64,000 nucleotides of DNA from CAYNWT01 sp964450955 (GCA_964450955.1 CAYVFI010000015.1:62001-126000); one strand, 5' to 3'. Shown: positions 9,752 through 19,042, counted from the first letter of the stretch. A program made the numbers and translations. The notes: generated by a model from the letters alone, not told the origin.

Positions 9752-10816
9752 TTAGTTCTCGAAATCATCAGCATTGATGACTTCACGTCCAGCTTTTGTA
9801 CCCAGAGCCTGGAATACGTTTCGATCAATGTCCTGTCCGAATGCGTGAACAGAACCGTCAGCTAGAACGAACTGAGCTGTCGCTGTGTGGCGACTACTTG
9901 GTGTCCAAATACCCCAGTGCCAGTCGCCCTGCTGAGGCATACAAGCTGGAGAGTTCGGAGGCAGAAGTGTAGTCATACCTGAGAAGAACGGACGACCGTC
10001 TGCCCAACGAGTACCACCACGAGTGTGAGTGATCTCGTCGGCAGTGAAGTGAGTCCGTCGAGTCGGATCGACAACTGCACGACACATGTCCGCGTCAGTG
10101 GCCTGATCTGCCAGAAGACCAGTTAGACCAGATACCAATGCGTAAGCAGAAACAATTTCCTTGTTACCTACCGCAGTCGCCCCGATACCTTTGCAACGCT
10201 CGCCAATTGCGATTGTCATGCTGGTACCGTCGATGCAGTCATCGATACCAAAGTTCGTGTAAGTTCCGAACAGACCGTCAATAACATCTCCACCCCAAGC
10301 TCGAGCAGCGTGCTGATCGTTGTTGTTGCGGATGTAGTTACCAATACAGAATCGGTAGTTGTTCTTGCCAAGTGGACCACTGACCTGAACGTCAGATGGG
10401 CAAATCAAACCAGGAATCTGTGCTCGCCATGGATCGAAACCGCTAACCCATGGAGCTGGACCACCACGTGGGAAGTTACCGCCATCACGGTCGCGACCAG
10501 CCTGAATGTCTTTGTACAAAGGACCCTGCTCGAAGAACGGAGCAAGCATCACGAAACCACTGGTTGAGTGGACAGTTGAGTTGCCACTGTTGCCGTTAGT
10601 ACCGCCACGCATCTGGCAGAAAGTTTTGTGAACATCGTGGTAGTTGTGCAGAGCAAGCCCAAGTTGTTTGAGGTTGTTCTTACATTGTGTGCGGCGGGCT
10701 GCCTCACGAGCCTGTTGCACAGCCGGCAACAGCAAAGCGATCAGAATTGCGATAATCGCAATCACGACCAGGAGTTCGATCAACGTGAAACCACGTTTGC
10801 GTCGAGCCAATTTCAT
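9752..10816 (-). CDS. DUF1559 prepilin-like protein, copy 1
   Basis: 354 residues from the ATG at 10816; the open frame extends upstream but the conserved protein starts MKLARRKRGFTLIELLVV, a type IV prepilin cleavage/methylation signal (cut expected between G and F) with a hydrophobic helix ending at about residue 33. AREAARRTQCKNNLKQLGLA and the H-X9-DG-like C-terminal motif (FVLADGSVHAFG) are hallmarks of the planctomycete DUF1559 (SBP_bac_10-like) family. These are abundant, exported pseudopilin-like proteins of unclear function, perhaps parts of surface fibres. The protein is identical to that of 11644. Confidence 0.93.
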   Translation of the reverse strand: MKLARRKRGFTLIELLVVIAIIAILIALLLPAVQQAREAARRTQCKNNLKQLGLALHNYHDVHKTFCQMRGGTNGNSGNSTVHSTSGFVMLAPFFEQGPLYKDIQAGRDRDGGNFPRGGPAPWVSGFDPWRAQIPGLICPSDVQVSGPLGKNNYRFCIGNYIRNNNDQHAARAWGGDVIDGLFGTYTNFGIDDCIDGTSMTIAIGERCKGIGATAVGNKEIVSAYALVSGLTGLLADQATDADMCRAVVDPTRRTHFTADEITHTRGGTRWADGRPFFSGMTTLLPPNSPACMPQQGDWHWGIWTPSSRHTATAQFVLADGSVHAFGQDIDRNVFQALGTKAGREVINADDFEN

Positions 10817-11576
10817 GGATTCTCCACTTCGAGTGTAAGGAAAGAAACGTATTCTAATTCTGATACGGCTTTGCCTGGCGCTCAGTACACAGCACCCCTC
10901 CCCATTTTTTGAAATAATTGAAATTACTTGTGGACAATTTTTAGTGTTCATACGAACCGTTTTCCACTTAACACTGGCCATCTTTTGAAGGCAAACACAC
11001 AGGTTCTACAATGCGGAGCAGGCCGAAGTGAACGCCTGTGGCGGTCTCGGATTCCCGAACGCTGCACAGACAGAAGTGCCGGATTCTCAAAACTCAACAG
11101 ACCAAGATGGAACCAGCGCCACACAACTGGTTCTACACGTAAGCAGGCTAAGGACCTCGCCGCCCATGCCAAGCTTGCGGCTGGCTTCTTGTTGCTGGGT
11201 CGATCTCGCGAACGGCGGGGAAGGGCGGCGAGTCCGTACGGCATTGCGTGATGCATGGACGACAAACACACAGCTCGGCCTGTAAACGCCGGACCGCCGC
11301 CCGGTTACAGTCCGATCTTCGACCGCCACGTTTACCGGCGACCTCGTAAGTGTGCTTCCGTTGTCTATCCAATGAGCCCGGAACCGGCCAGCCGCAGGTT
11401 CGCTCAAGAGCCCCGATACCTGCCCGCTCTCATTGGCTGTTCGCGAGACAGTATGTGGCCAATAAAAAAAGCACGTCCTCGGACTAAAGTCCGAGGCTAT
11501 CGCATGTCGTTGCTCCGCAACTGAGACACTCCGAGAGAATCAGAAGATGCCGCCAGCCACAAAAATCCCAGAAGAA
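10817..11576. other. Gap between the two DUF1559 copies
   Basis: About 760 bases without a recognisable gene. The first ~150 bases are AT-rich and presumably carry the promoter of copy 1. At 11477-11496 there is a perfect palindrome cctcggact-aa-agtccgagg of a dispersed type. The 13-base string ccaataaaaaaag at 11458-11470 also opens both copies of the long repeat (9686 and 11577), so the repeat boundary has a third, solitary copy here. Confidence 0.5.
11477..11496. repeat. Short palindrome
   Basis: cctcggact and agtccgagg are perfect complements separated by two A residues. It follows an A-rich run, so on the minus strand it could also act as a terminator-like hairpin, but no minus-strand gene ends here. 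Confidence 0.6.
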
Positions 11577-11581
11577 CCAAT

Positions 11582-11615
11582 AAAAAAAGGGGGGTGAGCA
11601 GATTGCTCACCCCCC
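11582..11615 (-). terminator. Intrinsic terminator of DUF1559 copy 2
   Basis: Same hairpin as at 9691-9723, with six instead of five G in the stem, followed on the minus strand by seven T. Confidence 0.9.
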
Positions 11616-11643
11616 GAGTCTTCAGCAACTAAAGCAAATAACT

Positions 11644-12708
11644 TTAGTTCTCGAAATCATCAGCATTGATGACTTCACGTCCAGCTTTTGTACCCAGAGC
11701 CTGGAATACGTTTCGATCAATGTCCTGTCCGAATGCGTGAACAGAACCGTCAGCTAGAACGAACTGAGCTGTCGCTGTGTGGCGACTACTTGGTGTCCAA
11801 ATACCCCAGTGCCAGTCGCCCTGCTGAGGCATACAAGCTGGAGAGTTCGGAGGCAGAAGTGTAGTCATACCTGAGAAGAACGGACGACCGTCTGCCCAAC
11901 GAGTACCACCACGAGTGTGAGTGATCTCGTCGGCAGTGAAGTGAGTCCGTCGAGTCGGATCGACAACTGCACGACACATGTCCGCGTCAGTGGCCTGATC
12001 TGCCAGAAGACCAGTTAGACCAGATACCAATGCGTAAGCAGAAACAATTTCCTTGTTACCTACCGCAGTCGCCCCGATACCTTTGCAACGCTCGCCAATT
12101 GCGATTGTCATGCTGGTACCGTCGATGCAGTCATCGATACCAAAGTTCGTGTAAGTTCCGAACAGACCGTCAATAACATCTCCACCCCAAGCTCGAGCAG
12201 CGTGCTGATCGTTGTTGTTGCGGATGTAGTTACCAATACAGAATCGGTAGTTGTTCTTGCCAAGTGGACCACTGACCTGAACGTCAGATGGGCAAATCAA
12301 ACCAGGAATCTGTGCTCGCCATGGATCGAAACCGCTAACCCATGGAGCTGGACCACCACGTGGGAAGTTACCGCCATCACGGTCGCGACCAGCCTGAATG
12401 TCTTTGTACAAAGGACCCTGCTCGAAGAACGGAGCAAGCATCACGAAACCACTGGTTGAGTGGACAGTTGAGTTGCCACTGTTGCCGTTAGTACCGCCAC
12501 GCATCTGGCAGAAAGTTTTGTGAACATCGTGGTAGTTGTGCAGAGCAAGCCCAAGTTGTTTGAGGTTGTTCTTACATTGTGTGCGGCGGGCTGCCTCACG
12601 AGCCTGTTGCACAGCCGGCAACAGCAAAGCGATCAGAATTGCGATAATCGCAATCACGACCAGGAGTTCGATCAACGTGAAACCACGTTTGCGTCGAGCC
12701 AATTTCAT
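11644..12708 (-). CDS. DUF1559 prepilin-like protein, copy 2
   Basis: 354 residues from the ATG at 12708, identical in sequence to the product of 9752-10816: the type III/IV prepilin-type signal KRGFTLIELLVV, one N-terminal hydrophobic helix, and the DUF1559 C-terminus with LADGSVHAFGQDIDRN. The leader DNA differs from copy 1 (aagataaagaag just before the ATG), so the two may be expressed under different conditions while making the same protein. It probably is exported by the type II/IV-pilus-like machinery, by analogy with the signal. Confidence 0.93.
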   Translation of the reverse strand: MKLARRKRGFTLIELLVVIAIIAILIALLLPAVQQAREAARRTQCKNNLKQLGLALHNYHDVHKTFCQMRGGTNGNSGNSTVHSTSGFVMLAPFFEQGPLYKDIQAGRDRDGGNFPRGGPAPWVSGFDPWRAQIPGLICPSDVQVSGPLGKNNYRFCIGNYIRNNNDQHAARAWGGDVIDGLFGTYTNFGIDDCIDGTSMTIAIGERCKGIGATAVGNKEIVSAYALVSGLTGLLADQATDADMCRAVVDPTRRTHFTADEITHTRGGTRWADGRPFFSGMTTLLPPNSPACMPQQGDWHWGIWTPSSRHTATAQFVLADGSVHAFGQDIDRNVFQALGTKAGREVINADDFEN

Positions 12709-12944
12709 GGATTTTCCCCAAGATAAAGAAGAATACGTTTCGTGTTCCAGTACGGTTTCTTCGCTCCACAAATCCACTGCCGTACCAGGTTTTTTTCAGC
12801 CGGAACCAAAACTGAAGACAACCTACTGTGCAAAGAAATACAGAGAGTGGACAAACAGAAACTTCCTCGATCGTCAGAATCGTAAGTATCCCACTCAGTG
12901 AGTAAGCGGCATCACAAAAGCTGAATGCCTTCGGGAAAGCCACT

Positions 12945-13314
12945 TCTTGAAATCACCCGCGTTGACAACTTCATGTTCAGCGTTTGTACCCAGAGCCTGA
13001 AACAGGTTTCGGTCGATGCCCCGCCCGAACCCGTGGACAGAACTGTCGGCCAGCACGAACTGAGGTCGCAGTGTGGCGACGACCGGGTGTCCAACCGGGT
13101 CTTCTTGCTTTGTCAGGCGACTGACGACAAGACGGTTTAAAACCCGACTGTGTCGTGCGGTTGTAGTCCAACCCAACGGACTCGCTTCACTGTCCACGCC
13201 CGGTGCCTCACTTGCCTGTTACACAGCAAGGCGATCACAGCAAGGCCGTCAGCATTGCGTTAGCCGCAACCAAATCCGGGAGTTCACCAACGACCACGTT
13301 CGCGCCGGTTTCAT
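12945..13314 (-). pseudogene. Decayed DUF1559 gene remnant
   Basis: Both ends of a DUF1559 gene are recognisable and the middle is missing. At 12945-13085 the minus strand still codes PQFVLADSSVHGFGRGIDRN and FQALGTNAEHEVVNAGDF, close to the C-terminus of the intact copies. At 13205-13314 the DNA aligns with the first 110 bases of the intact gene from the ATG (cat at 13312-13314), but has small deletions and a TGA after about 22 codons. About 700 bases of the interior are gone. It is a third, older member of the cluster. The 12709-12944 stretch before it holds only the leader of copy 2. Confidence 0.8.
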
Positions 13315-13635
13315 GTTCTCTCCGGAAAAATGTCATCAGACGCTTTTTTATTACGCCAACTGCGCCCGGCTATCCACAGACAAAATCGGCATTCGACCGC
13401 TTAGTCAGAATGTCCCGATAAAACCGCGTTGAATTACCGCGTACAACCCCACTCGCAACACTGTCACCTATGAACACACTGGCAGTATTTATCGGATTCT
13501 TTGAAGCGCGATTCGGGGATCGTGGATATACTTGAAGGTGTCAGAGGTGGTCCTCGTCGTAGTCGCGTTTGGTCGGTTAGAACTCCTACCGGGTACCGTT
13601 CTTCGTCAGGCAGAAAAATCGCTCATGGAGGCGAA
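13315..13635. other. Leader region of the sigma factor gene
   Basis: 321 bases with no gene. An open frame in phase with the sigma factor begins with TTG at 13501, but its first 45 codons resemble no sigma-factor sequence. No clear -35/-10 pair is seen. A strong GGAGG at 13627-13631 precedes the preferred start. Confidence 0.4.
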
Positions 13636-14256
13636 TTGGAGAACACGCAGGACAAAGCGATCAAAGAACACGGGCAGGCCGTGCTTGGTGAAGTTTTTGA
13701 AGACTTCAGCGACCGACTGTTGCGGATGATCGAGTTCCGTCTGGATCGTCGACTCTCAGGCCGTGTCGAACCAGAAGACGTGCTCCAGGAAGCCTACATC
13801 GAAACCTCTCGGCGCCTTGACGACTTCCTTAGCCGACCAGACGTATCGTTTTATGTCTGGGTTCGCCAGATCACCTGGCAGTGTTTGATTGCAATTCAAC
13901 GGAGACACTTCGGCGAAAAACGATCACCCAGAAAAGAAGTTCGATACGGAGCCGGTGGCGGTGGCCAAAGCCAGGCGACGTTCTCCATCGCGCGGCGGCT
14001 TGTGGGGCAGATGACCAGTCCAAGTCGAGTCGCGATGCGGGAAGAACAAATTCAAAGCCTGCGAATGGCGTTGGACGGAATGGACGACATGGACCGCGAG
14101 GTACTTGCCTTGCGTCACTTCGAACACATGACAAATACTGAAGTAGCGGAAACACTTAATCTCTCACCATCGGCTGCCAGCAACCGACATGTCCGAGCCC
14201 TGGCGCGACTGGGTGAGATACTTTCACAGATGGAAGACTTCGACAGCAAAGACTGA
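13636..14256 (+). CDS. ECF-type RNA polymerase sigma factor
   Basis: 206 residues if translation starts at TTG 13636, preceded by GGAGG at 13627-13631; the frame is open from 13501. Region 2 is seen in RLSGRVEPEDVLQEAYIE and FYVWVRQITWQCL; region 4 in MDREVLALRHFEHMTNTEVA and the helix-turn-helix LNLSPSAASNRHVRALARL. This matches planctomycete ECF sigma factors that are paired with Ser/Thr kinases instead of membrane anti-sigma factors. The kinase gene starts 17 bases downstream, so the two are almost surely co-transcribed and the kinase may control the factor. Confidence 0.9.
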   Translation: MENTQDKAIKEHGQAVLGEVFEDFSDRLLRMIEFRLDRRLSGRVEPEDVLQEAYIETSRRLDDFLSRPDVSFYVWVRQITWQCLIAIQRRHFGEKRSPRKEVRYGAGGGGQSQATFSIARRLVGQMTSPSRVAMREEQIQSLRMALDGMDDMDREVLALRHFEHMTNTEVAETLNLSPSAASNRHVRALARLGEILSQMEDFDSKD

Positions 14257-14273
14257 ATGATCGAAAACGCAAA

Positions 14274-16775
14274 ATGACCAATGACTCCGACCTGCTGGCT
14301 GAGATTGCTGAGGACTACACAGTCCGGCTGCGCAATGAGGATCAACCTTCGATCGACGTCTACGTCGACAAGCATCCCAGCCTGGCCGACGACATCCGCA
14401 AATTGTTGCCATCGATTCGCGCGATGGAACAACTAAGTCATCGGGAACACAGCGAACGCAAGTTTGAACGCAAAACCAAGCGACTGACCCTGGCGCCTGA
14501 TGGGTTGCTTGGTGACTTCAAAATTCTCGGCGAAATTGGCCGCGGTGGAATGGGAGTCGTCTACGAAGCCGAGCAGCAGTCACTTAAGCGACGCGTCGCA
14601 TTAAAAATTCTTGGCCCCACGATGGCCAGTTCGCCAAAGCAGCTGGCCAGGTTCCAAAGTGAAGCCAAAGCTGTCGCTAAGTTGCACCATACCAATATTG
14701 TCTCTGTCCACGGCGTTGGCGAACACGAAGGGCTGTACTACTACGCCATGCAGTTGATCGACGGGATGACGCTCTCGGAAGCCATTGCCACAGCCGAACC
14801 AGATGGAGACTTCGTCACGCGGCACGGCGTTCTTGATTCTCAGGACGAACAGCTCCCACTAATCGAACGTCCCACAGACATTCGAGACCCGAAGCCGGCC
14901 ACCAATACTACGCAACCGACCGACGAGACAACAGAAGTCCGGACAAGCAACGATTCCACCAAGCCGCGCCAGCTAAATGACATCAACAGATCGCTCCACG
15001 CCGCCACACGTTGGAATGAAATCGCGCGACTGGGAGCAGACGTGGCCGACGCGCTGCATTACGCCCACTCCAGAGGGGTTCTCCACCGAGACATCAAGCC
15101 GTCCAACCTCATTCTCGACCGCGCAGGTGACATTTGGATTACCGACTTCGGGTTGGCACACCACGAAGACATGGACGGTGTGACGGCAACCGGTGACATT
15201 GTCGGAACCGTCCGCTACATGGCCCCCGAACAATTCGATGGGCAATTCGACGCCCGATGCGACACTTACGCTCTGGGTATGACCATCTACGAGATGCTGA
15301 CTCTCCGCCCCGCCTTCAGCGGTCCTCCGAAGCAAATCATCAAGCTCAAGACCACATCGGTTCCACCAACTCCGCGATCAATCAATCCAGCCATCCCGCG
15401 CGACCTGGAAACAATCGTTCTGAAAGCCTGCGCACCAAACCCGGCCAAACGCTACGAAGCTCCGGACGAACTCGCGGCCGACCTGAGACGTTTCCTTGAA
15501 GACCGACCAATTCACGCCCGACGCGTCAGATGGCGAGAAAGACTCTACCGCTGGGCCCGACGGAACCCACTCGCGGCAGCGCTTGGGCTGCTGTCTTTGG
15601 TTTCCGTGGCCTCCGCGTTCGCGGTCTTTGCGTTCTTTAACTTTGAGCTCCGCGAAAAAAACCGATCGCTTGAGGAACAGGAGCGACAGGCAGCTCACAA
15701 GACTCAGGTGGCCGAATCGTATGCCACGACATCTGGACAACTTGGCCTTGAGTACCAGCAACACGTGCGTGCGCAGATGGCTGCTGTGCAATACAGAGGT
15801 TTGCCTGAACCGATTACCTGGGAAATCGATACACAGCACCCGGTGTCGCTGGGCGTACTTTCGCAGTCAGATTTAGCCAGCCTAAGAAACCAGTTGGCAT
15901 TCAGTCTTAGAATCGGAAACACCTACGGAGAGAAGCAGGGCATCGAAGAAGCCGCGGCTCTTGAACTTGGAGGCGCCGGAGAAATTTTCCAAATGCTCGG
16001 CCAGCACGACGACGCAGCCAGGCAATATGTCGAAGCCGCCAAACGGCTCAAGAACCTCTTAAAATCAAACAACACCGTTGCGCTGACCACATCGCTGGCA
16101 CGCATGCATGCTCGGATCGAAGAAGTCCGACAACGGGTCGTCGACCAAAAAATCATCCCGGAAGACGCTGGAGGTCAGACCGGAAAATCACTTATTCAGG
16201 ATGACCCCGGAAACATTCTTACCTCTGAGGTCGAGGCCCAGTATGAATTCGTCCGCGTCGTGCATTCGAATCACTACGCCATGCTCCAAAAACTGAATCG
16301 CCTGAACCTGATTGGTAAGGAACACGACACGATAGACCTGCCAGCCGAAGCCATTAACGACAACGATCTTGCAATCGGTTACCTCGCCGGACTGACCCGC
16401 GATTCAGACAACACCACCTACCGAATCCTGAGCGTTCGAATCCAGACGGATCGCGGGCGAATTGAACTCATCAGAGGCAAGAAAGAACGCGCGCTGGTGC
16501 ATCTCAACAATGCGGCTCGGGATATCGGCGAGATGCTGTTTAACAAAGAAACGCGTGAAATTCGATCCTCGTTGGCACTCGAACTAGCCTATGTACTTTG
16601 CCTCGCACCAGATGTTGTGCAGGACGTTCATAGGGATGACGTTTTCAGTAGTCTTGGTCAACTAATCGACAAACTAAAAACGCTTCAGGACAAAGACCGT
16701 CGAGCCAACCCGCGTTCTCGCGAGATCACAGCCATCGCAAAAGAACGGTTAAAACTGTACCAGGCAGCTAAGTAG
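14274..16775 (+). CDS. Transmembrane Ser/Thr protein kinase next to ECF sigma factor
   Basis: 833 residues. The Hanks-type kinase domain spans about 80-410: glycine loop IGRGGMGVVYEAE, Lys111 in VALKIL, HRDIKPSN (271-278), DFG (291-293), APEQ activation end. Between the hinge (QLIDGMTLSEA) and the C-lobe lies an unusual polar insert of about 70 residues (175-243) rich in Asp, Thr and Pro. A transmembrane helix (431-455) follows the kinase, and the C-terminal 380 residues are helical, TPR-like, and presumably extracytoplasmic. The N-terminal 70 residues (LLAEIAEDYTVRLRNEDQP, PSLADDIRKLLP) form the small domain seen in planctomycete sigma-linked kinases. It is downstream of the sigma gene by 17 bases. 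Confidence 0.92.
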   Translation: MTNDSDLLAEIAEDYTVRLRNEDQPSIDVYVDKHPSLADDIRKLLPSIRAMEQLSHREHSERKFERKTKRLTLAPDGLLGDFKILGEIGRGGMGVVYEAEQQSLKRRVALKILGPTMASSPKQLARFQSEAKAVAKLHHTNIVSVHGVGEHEGLYYYAMQLIDGMTLSEAIATAEPDGDFVTRHGVLDSQDEQLPLIERPTDIRDPKPATNTTQPTDETTEVRTSNDSTKPRQLNDINRSLHAATRWNEIARLGADVADALHYAHSRGVLHRDIKPSNLILDRAGDIWITDFGLAHHEDMDGVTATGDIVGTVRYMAPEQFDGQFDARCDTYALGMTIYEMLTLRPAFSGPPKQIIKLKTTSVPPTPRSINPAIPRDLETIVLKACAPNPAKRYEAPDELAADLRRFLEDRPIHARRVRWRERLYRWARRNPLAAALGLLSLVSVASAFAVFAFFNFELREKNRSLEEQERQAAHKTQVAESYATTSGQLGLEYQQHVRAQMAAVQYRGLPEPITWEIDTQHPVSLGVLSQSDLASLRNQLAFSLRIGNTYGEKQGIEEAAALELGGAGEIFQMLGQHDDAARQYVEAAKRLKNLLKSNNTVALTTSLARMHARIEEVRQRVVDQKIIPEDAGGQTGKSLIQDDPGNILTSEVEAQYEFVRVVHSNHYAMLQKLNRLNLIGKEHDTIDLPAEAINDNDLAIGYLAGLTRDSDNTTYRILSVRIQTDRGRIELIRGKKERALVHLNNAARDIGEMLFNKETREIRSSLALELAYVLCLAPDVVQDVHRDDVFSSLGQLIDKLKTLQDKDRRANPRSREITAIAKERLKLYQAAK

Positions 16776-17061
16776 AACCAACGTGTCCAGGCTGAAAAGG
16801 GTTGCCCTACGACCGGACAAAGGACCCTGTTGCGAAAATTTCAATCGCCGCGCGCGGACCACGCAACTTACTGCCAGCAAGCCCCAGTATTGGTGCGTTG
16901 ACAAGTTGAGTGTCAGGCAGCAACGTAGCTGGCTGAGCCAACTGAACAACGTCACTGGCTGAGACCCTTAGCCAAGCCATTCAACGCATGGCGACAAAGT
17001 CCGCACCAGACCGGCTTAGGGCCTGCGTTGGCGACAAGTCAGTCGCTGCCGAATGCAGCAT

Positions 17062-18309
17062 TTACAGCTTCACAACCAGGCTGCTGGGTTCGGACTGGTT
17101 CATCCAGTCGATCACACCTTTGGCGGCGACCTGACCGCTGGCGAAGCAGGCCGTCAGCAAGTAACCGCCTGTTGGAGCCTCCCAGTCCAGCATCTCGCCC
17201 GCGCAGAATACGCCCGGAACTGCCTTCGTCATCAAGCGTTCGTCCAACGCGTCAAACCGAATACCACCAGCGGTGCTGATGGCTTCTGCCAATGGCCTGG
17301 TGCCCGTTAGCTCAATCGGAAGTGCCTTTATCGCTTCTGCCAACCGGGCCGGCTGGTTCAAAGTGTCCGCGGCGAACTCACGCAGGAGTCCGGTTTGAAC
17401 ACCCTTAAGATTGGCTTTGCTTTTGAGATGCTTCGCAACCGTGCGAGAACCGCGCGGGATTGAAAGGCGTTCTGTGAGTTGTGTCAGACTACGGTCGGGC
17501 GCGAGATCCAGGGTAATTGTGGCGGAGCCGTGTTCCATAATCTCATCGCGAATCATGGCCGACGCGGCGTAAATGAGACTGCCCTCGAGACCATGCTGTG
17601 TGACGACACACGAACCCTGTCGCTGAAACGTCGTGCCGTCGGTCGCCGCAAATGAAAGGCCAACCGACTTCAGCGGTTCGCCCGCATTCCGCTCGCGAAA
17701 GTGATCACTCCACTTCACATGGAACCCGCAGTTGGCAGGCAAAAACGGCGCGACGTCGATTCCGCGTTCGGAAATGACCGAAATCCAATTCCCATCCGAA
17801 CCGGTTACCGGCCAGCTGGCTCCACCCAAAGTCAAAACCGCTGCGTCGGCTTCGACAGCCGTGGAACCGTCCGGAGTTTCAAACAGCAGATGCGCATCCG
17901 TGTTCCAGCCCTGCCATCGATGTTGGGTTTCGAATTCCACGCCGGCGTTTTGCAGCCGTTCGATCCATCGCTGCAGCAGCGGGGCCGCCTTCAAATCTTT
18001 GGGGAACACACGTTTTGAGAACCCAACGAACGTTTCGAATCCCAGACGCGTGGCCCAGTTCCGCACGTCGTTCGGACCGAAGTCCTTAAGCCACGGCAGA
18101 ACCGATTTCGCGTCGGGTCCGTATCGTGAGCAGAAAGTTTCAAAAGGCTCAGAGTGCGTCAGGTTCAGTCCACCCTTGCCGGCAATCAGGAACTTGCGAC
18201 CAACCGACGCCTTTGCCTCAAACAGGCGGACACGAATGCCGCTCTGCGATAACACGTCGGCCGCCATCAAGCCCGCGGGGCCGCCGCCGATTACGGCCAC
18301 TGTTTTCAT
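17062..18309 (-). CDS. NAD(P)/FAD-dependent oxidoreductase, HI0933 family
   Basis: 415 residues from the ATG at 18309; the frame extends 21 codons upstream, but the dinucleotide-binding motif VIGGGPAGLMAADVL must be N-terminal. FLIAGKGGLNLTHSE and a C-terminal FCAGEMLDWEAPTGGY segment identify the HI0933/BaiN-like flavoprotein family (the PP4765-type branch). These bind FAD; substrates are mostly unknown. It is transcribed toward the kinase gene, with a 286-base convergent gap (16776-17061) in which nothing was recognised. Confidence 0.9.
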   Translation of the reverse strand: MKTVAVIGGGPAGLMAADVLSQSGIRVRLFEAKASVGRKFLIAGKGGLNLTHSEPFETFCSRYGPDAKSVLPWLKDFGPNDVRNWATRLGFETFVGFSKRVFPKDLKAAPLLQRWIERLQNAGVEFETQHRWQGWNTDAHLLFETPDGSTAVEADAAVLTLGGASWPVTGSDGNWISVISERGIDVAPFLPANCGFHVKWSDHFRERNAGEPLKSVGLSFAATDGTTFQRQGSCVVTQHGLEGSLIYAASAMIRDEIMEHGSATITLDLAPDRSLTQLTERLSIPRGSRTVAKHLKSKANLKGVQTGLLREFAADTLNQPARLAEAIKALPIELTGTRPLAEAISTAGGIRFDALDERLMTKAVPGVFCAGEMLDWEAPTGGYLLTACFASGQVAAKGVIDWMNQSEPSSLVVKL

Positions 18310-18410
18310 CGCGTCTGAATTTCGAATCGTCTGAACGAGTAGGTGATGGCTGCAGGTTAGCAGGCTTTCCACCGACCGCCATCGATACCTAATTCTGCAG
18401 CAACGCGCAC

Positions 18411-18446
18411 AAAAAAACGTTCGTCGGTCACAAAGACCGACGAACG
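18411..18446 (-). terminator. Strong intrinsic terminator without an upstream gene
   Basis: A perfect 12-bp stem (18418-18429 with 18435-18446, loop acaaa) is followed on the minus strand by seven T. No protein gene on the minus strand ends here; the next candidate transcript is the repeated element 18447-18600. It lies about 100 bases before the flavoprotein start, so it would insulate that gene. Confidence 0.8.
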
Positions 18447-18560
18447 CGAAAATGCTGATGCGAGTGCGGGCCTTGAACTCACAGCAACCAACTTTAGTAA
18501 AGCAACCCGCGTGCCAAACTGAGCACGCATGAAATCAAAGGGTTTCGTGCAATTCACAAG
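18447..18560 (-). ncRNA. Putative small RNA, element A
   Basis: On the minus strand this stretch contains ggcacgcgg, a 34-base variable part, then ggcccgcac, and ends in the terminator hairpin 18411-18446. The same order with a 33-base variable part and a similar hairpin occurs at 18761-18890 (element B). The conserved blocks and the terminator suggest a structured transcript, not a protein; the two copies share no convincing reading frame. The 5' end is not defined. Function unknown. Confidence 0.35.
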
Positions 18561-18760
18561 TTCTCCCTGATTCAGGAGACTGCAGCAGGCCGAAACACGC
18601 GCCGCATTTATCTTCAATCGAACCGTCGCGTGGACCTGTTGTGACGGACTACCAGCGGCTGTCTGCGTTGAAGAATATCGAAACAGCCCCGGTTTCTGCC
18701 CGGCCCCGCTTCACTCACCAACGCGACAACGCTTTTAACATCGGACAGAACCAACCGCGC

Positions 18761-18890
18761 ATGGAAAGACGCTCGCCGGTTCGAAAACCGACGAGCGTCG
18801 TTGTGCAATGCAAGTGCGGGCCTGTGACTCGCATCACAACAGCACTTAATGCATGCCGCGTGCCGAACGGCGAAACTTTTTCAACCGACT
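18761..18890 (-). ncRNA. Putative small RNA, element B
   Basis: On the minus strand: ggcacgcgg, 33 bases, ggcccgcac, then a hairpin (gacgctcg at 18768-18775 with 18792-18799, extended after one mismatch by 77-81 with 86-90). It resembles element A in block order and hairpin position, but has no T-run after the hairpin. A weaker third resemblance is seen at about 18640-18760 between the two. The plus strand here is open but does not resemble protein. Function unknown. Confidence 0.3.
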
Positions 18891-19042
18891 CAGAATCAAA
18901 GGTTTTTGCGGTTCTCGCCACGGACGTACCAGAACCAGTGCGTCGAAACGCTCGGCCCAACTGTTGCATGATGCAACCAATTGCGGCAAACCAAAACACA
19001 CAGACAGTTGGAACCCACACTTCCCAAGCGCATGATGTGTTC

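Larger units (their letters stand above)
9686..10820. repeat. Long direct repeat, copy 1 (DUF1559 gene plus terminator)
   Basis: This ~1135-base block recurs at 11577-12712. The two copies encode the same 354-residue protein and the overlapping frames on both strands are also the same, so the DNA is identical or nearly so. The one difference noticed is five versus six G in the terminator stem. Identity ends a few bases upstream of the start codon and a few bases beyond the terminator. Confidence 0.9.
11577..12712. repeat. Long direct repeat, copy 2 (DUF1559 gene plus terminator)
   Basis: Second copy of the block at 9686-10820, in the same orientation, about 1.9 kb away. Flanks differ fully: the sequences diverge right after atttcatggatt upstream of the start codon. 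Such sharp borders with perfect interiors suggest a recent duplication or gene conversion. Confidence 0.9.

Noticed and set aside
13501..13635. TTG start giving a longer sigma factor
   Set aside because: The added 45 residues resemble no sigma region, whereas GGAGG precedes the TTG at 13636.
18641..19042. N-terminal extension of the gluzincin frame by 134 codons
   Set aside because: The signal peptide begins at 19043, and the extension crosses the repeated noncoding elements.
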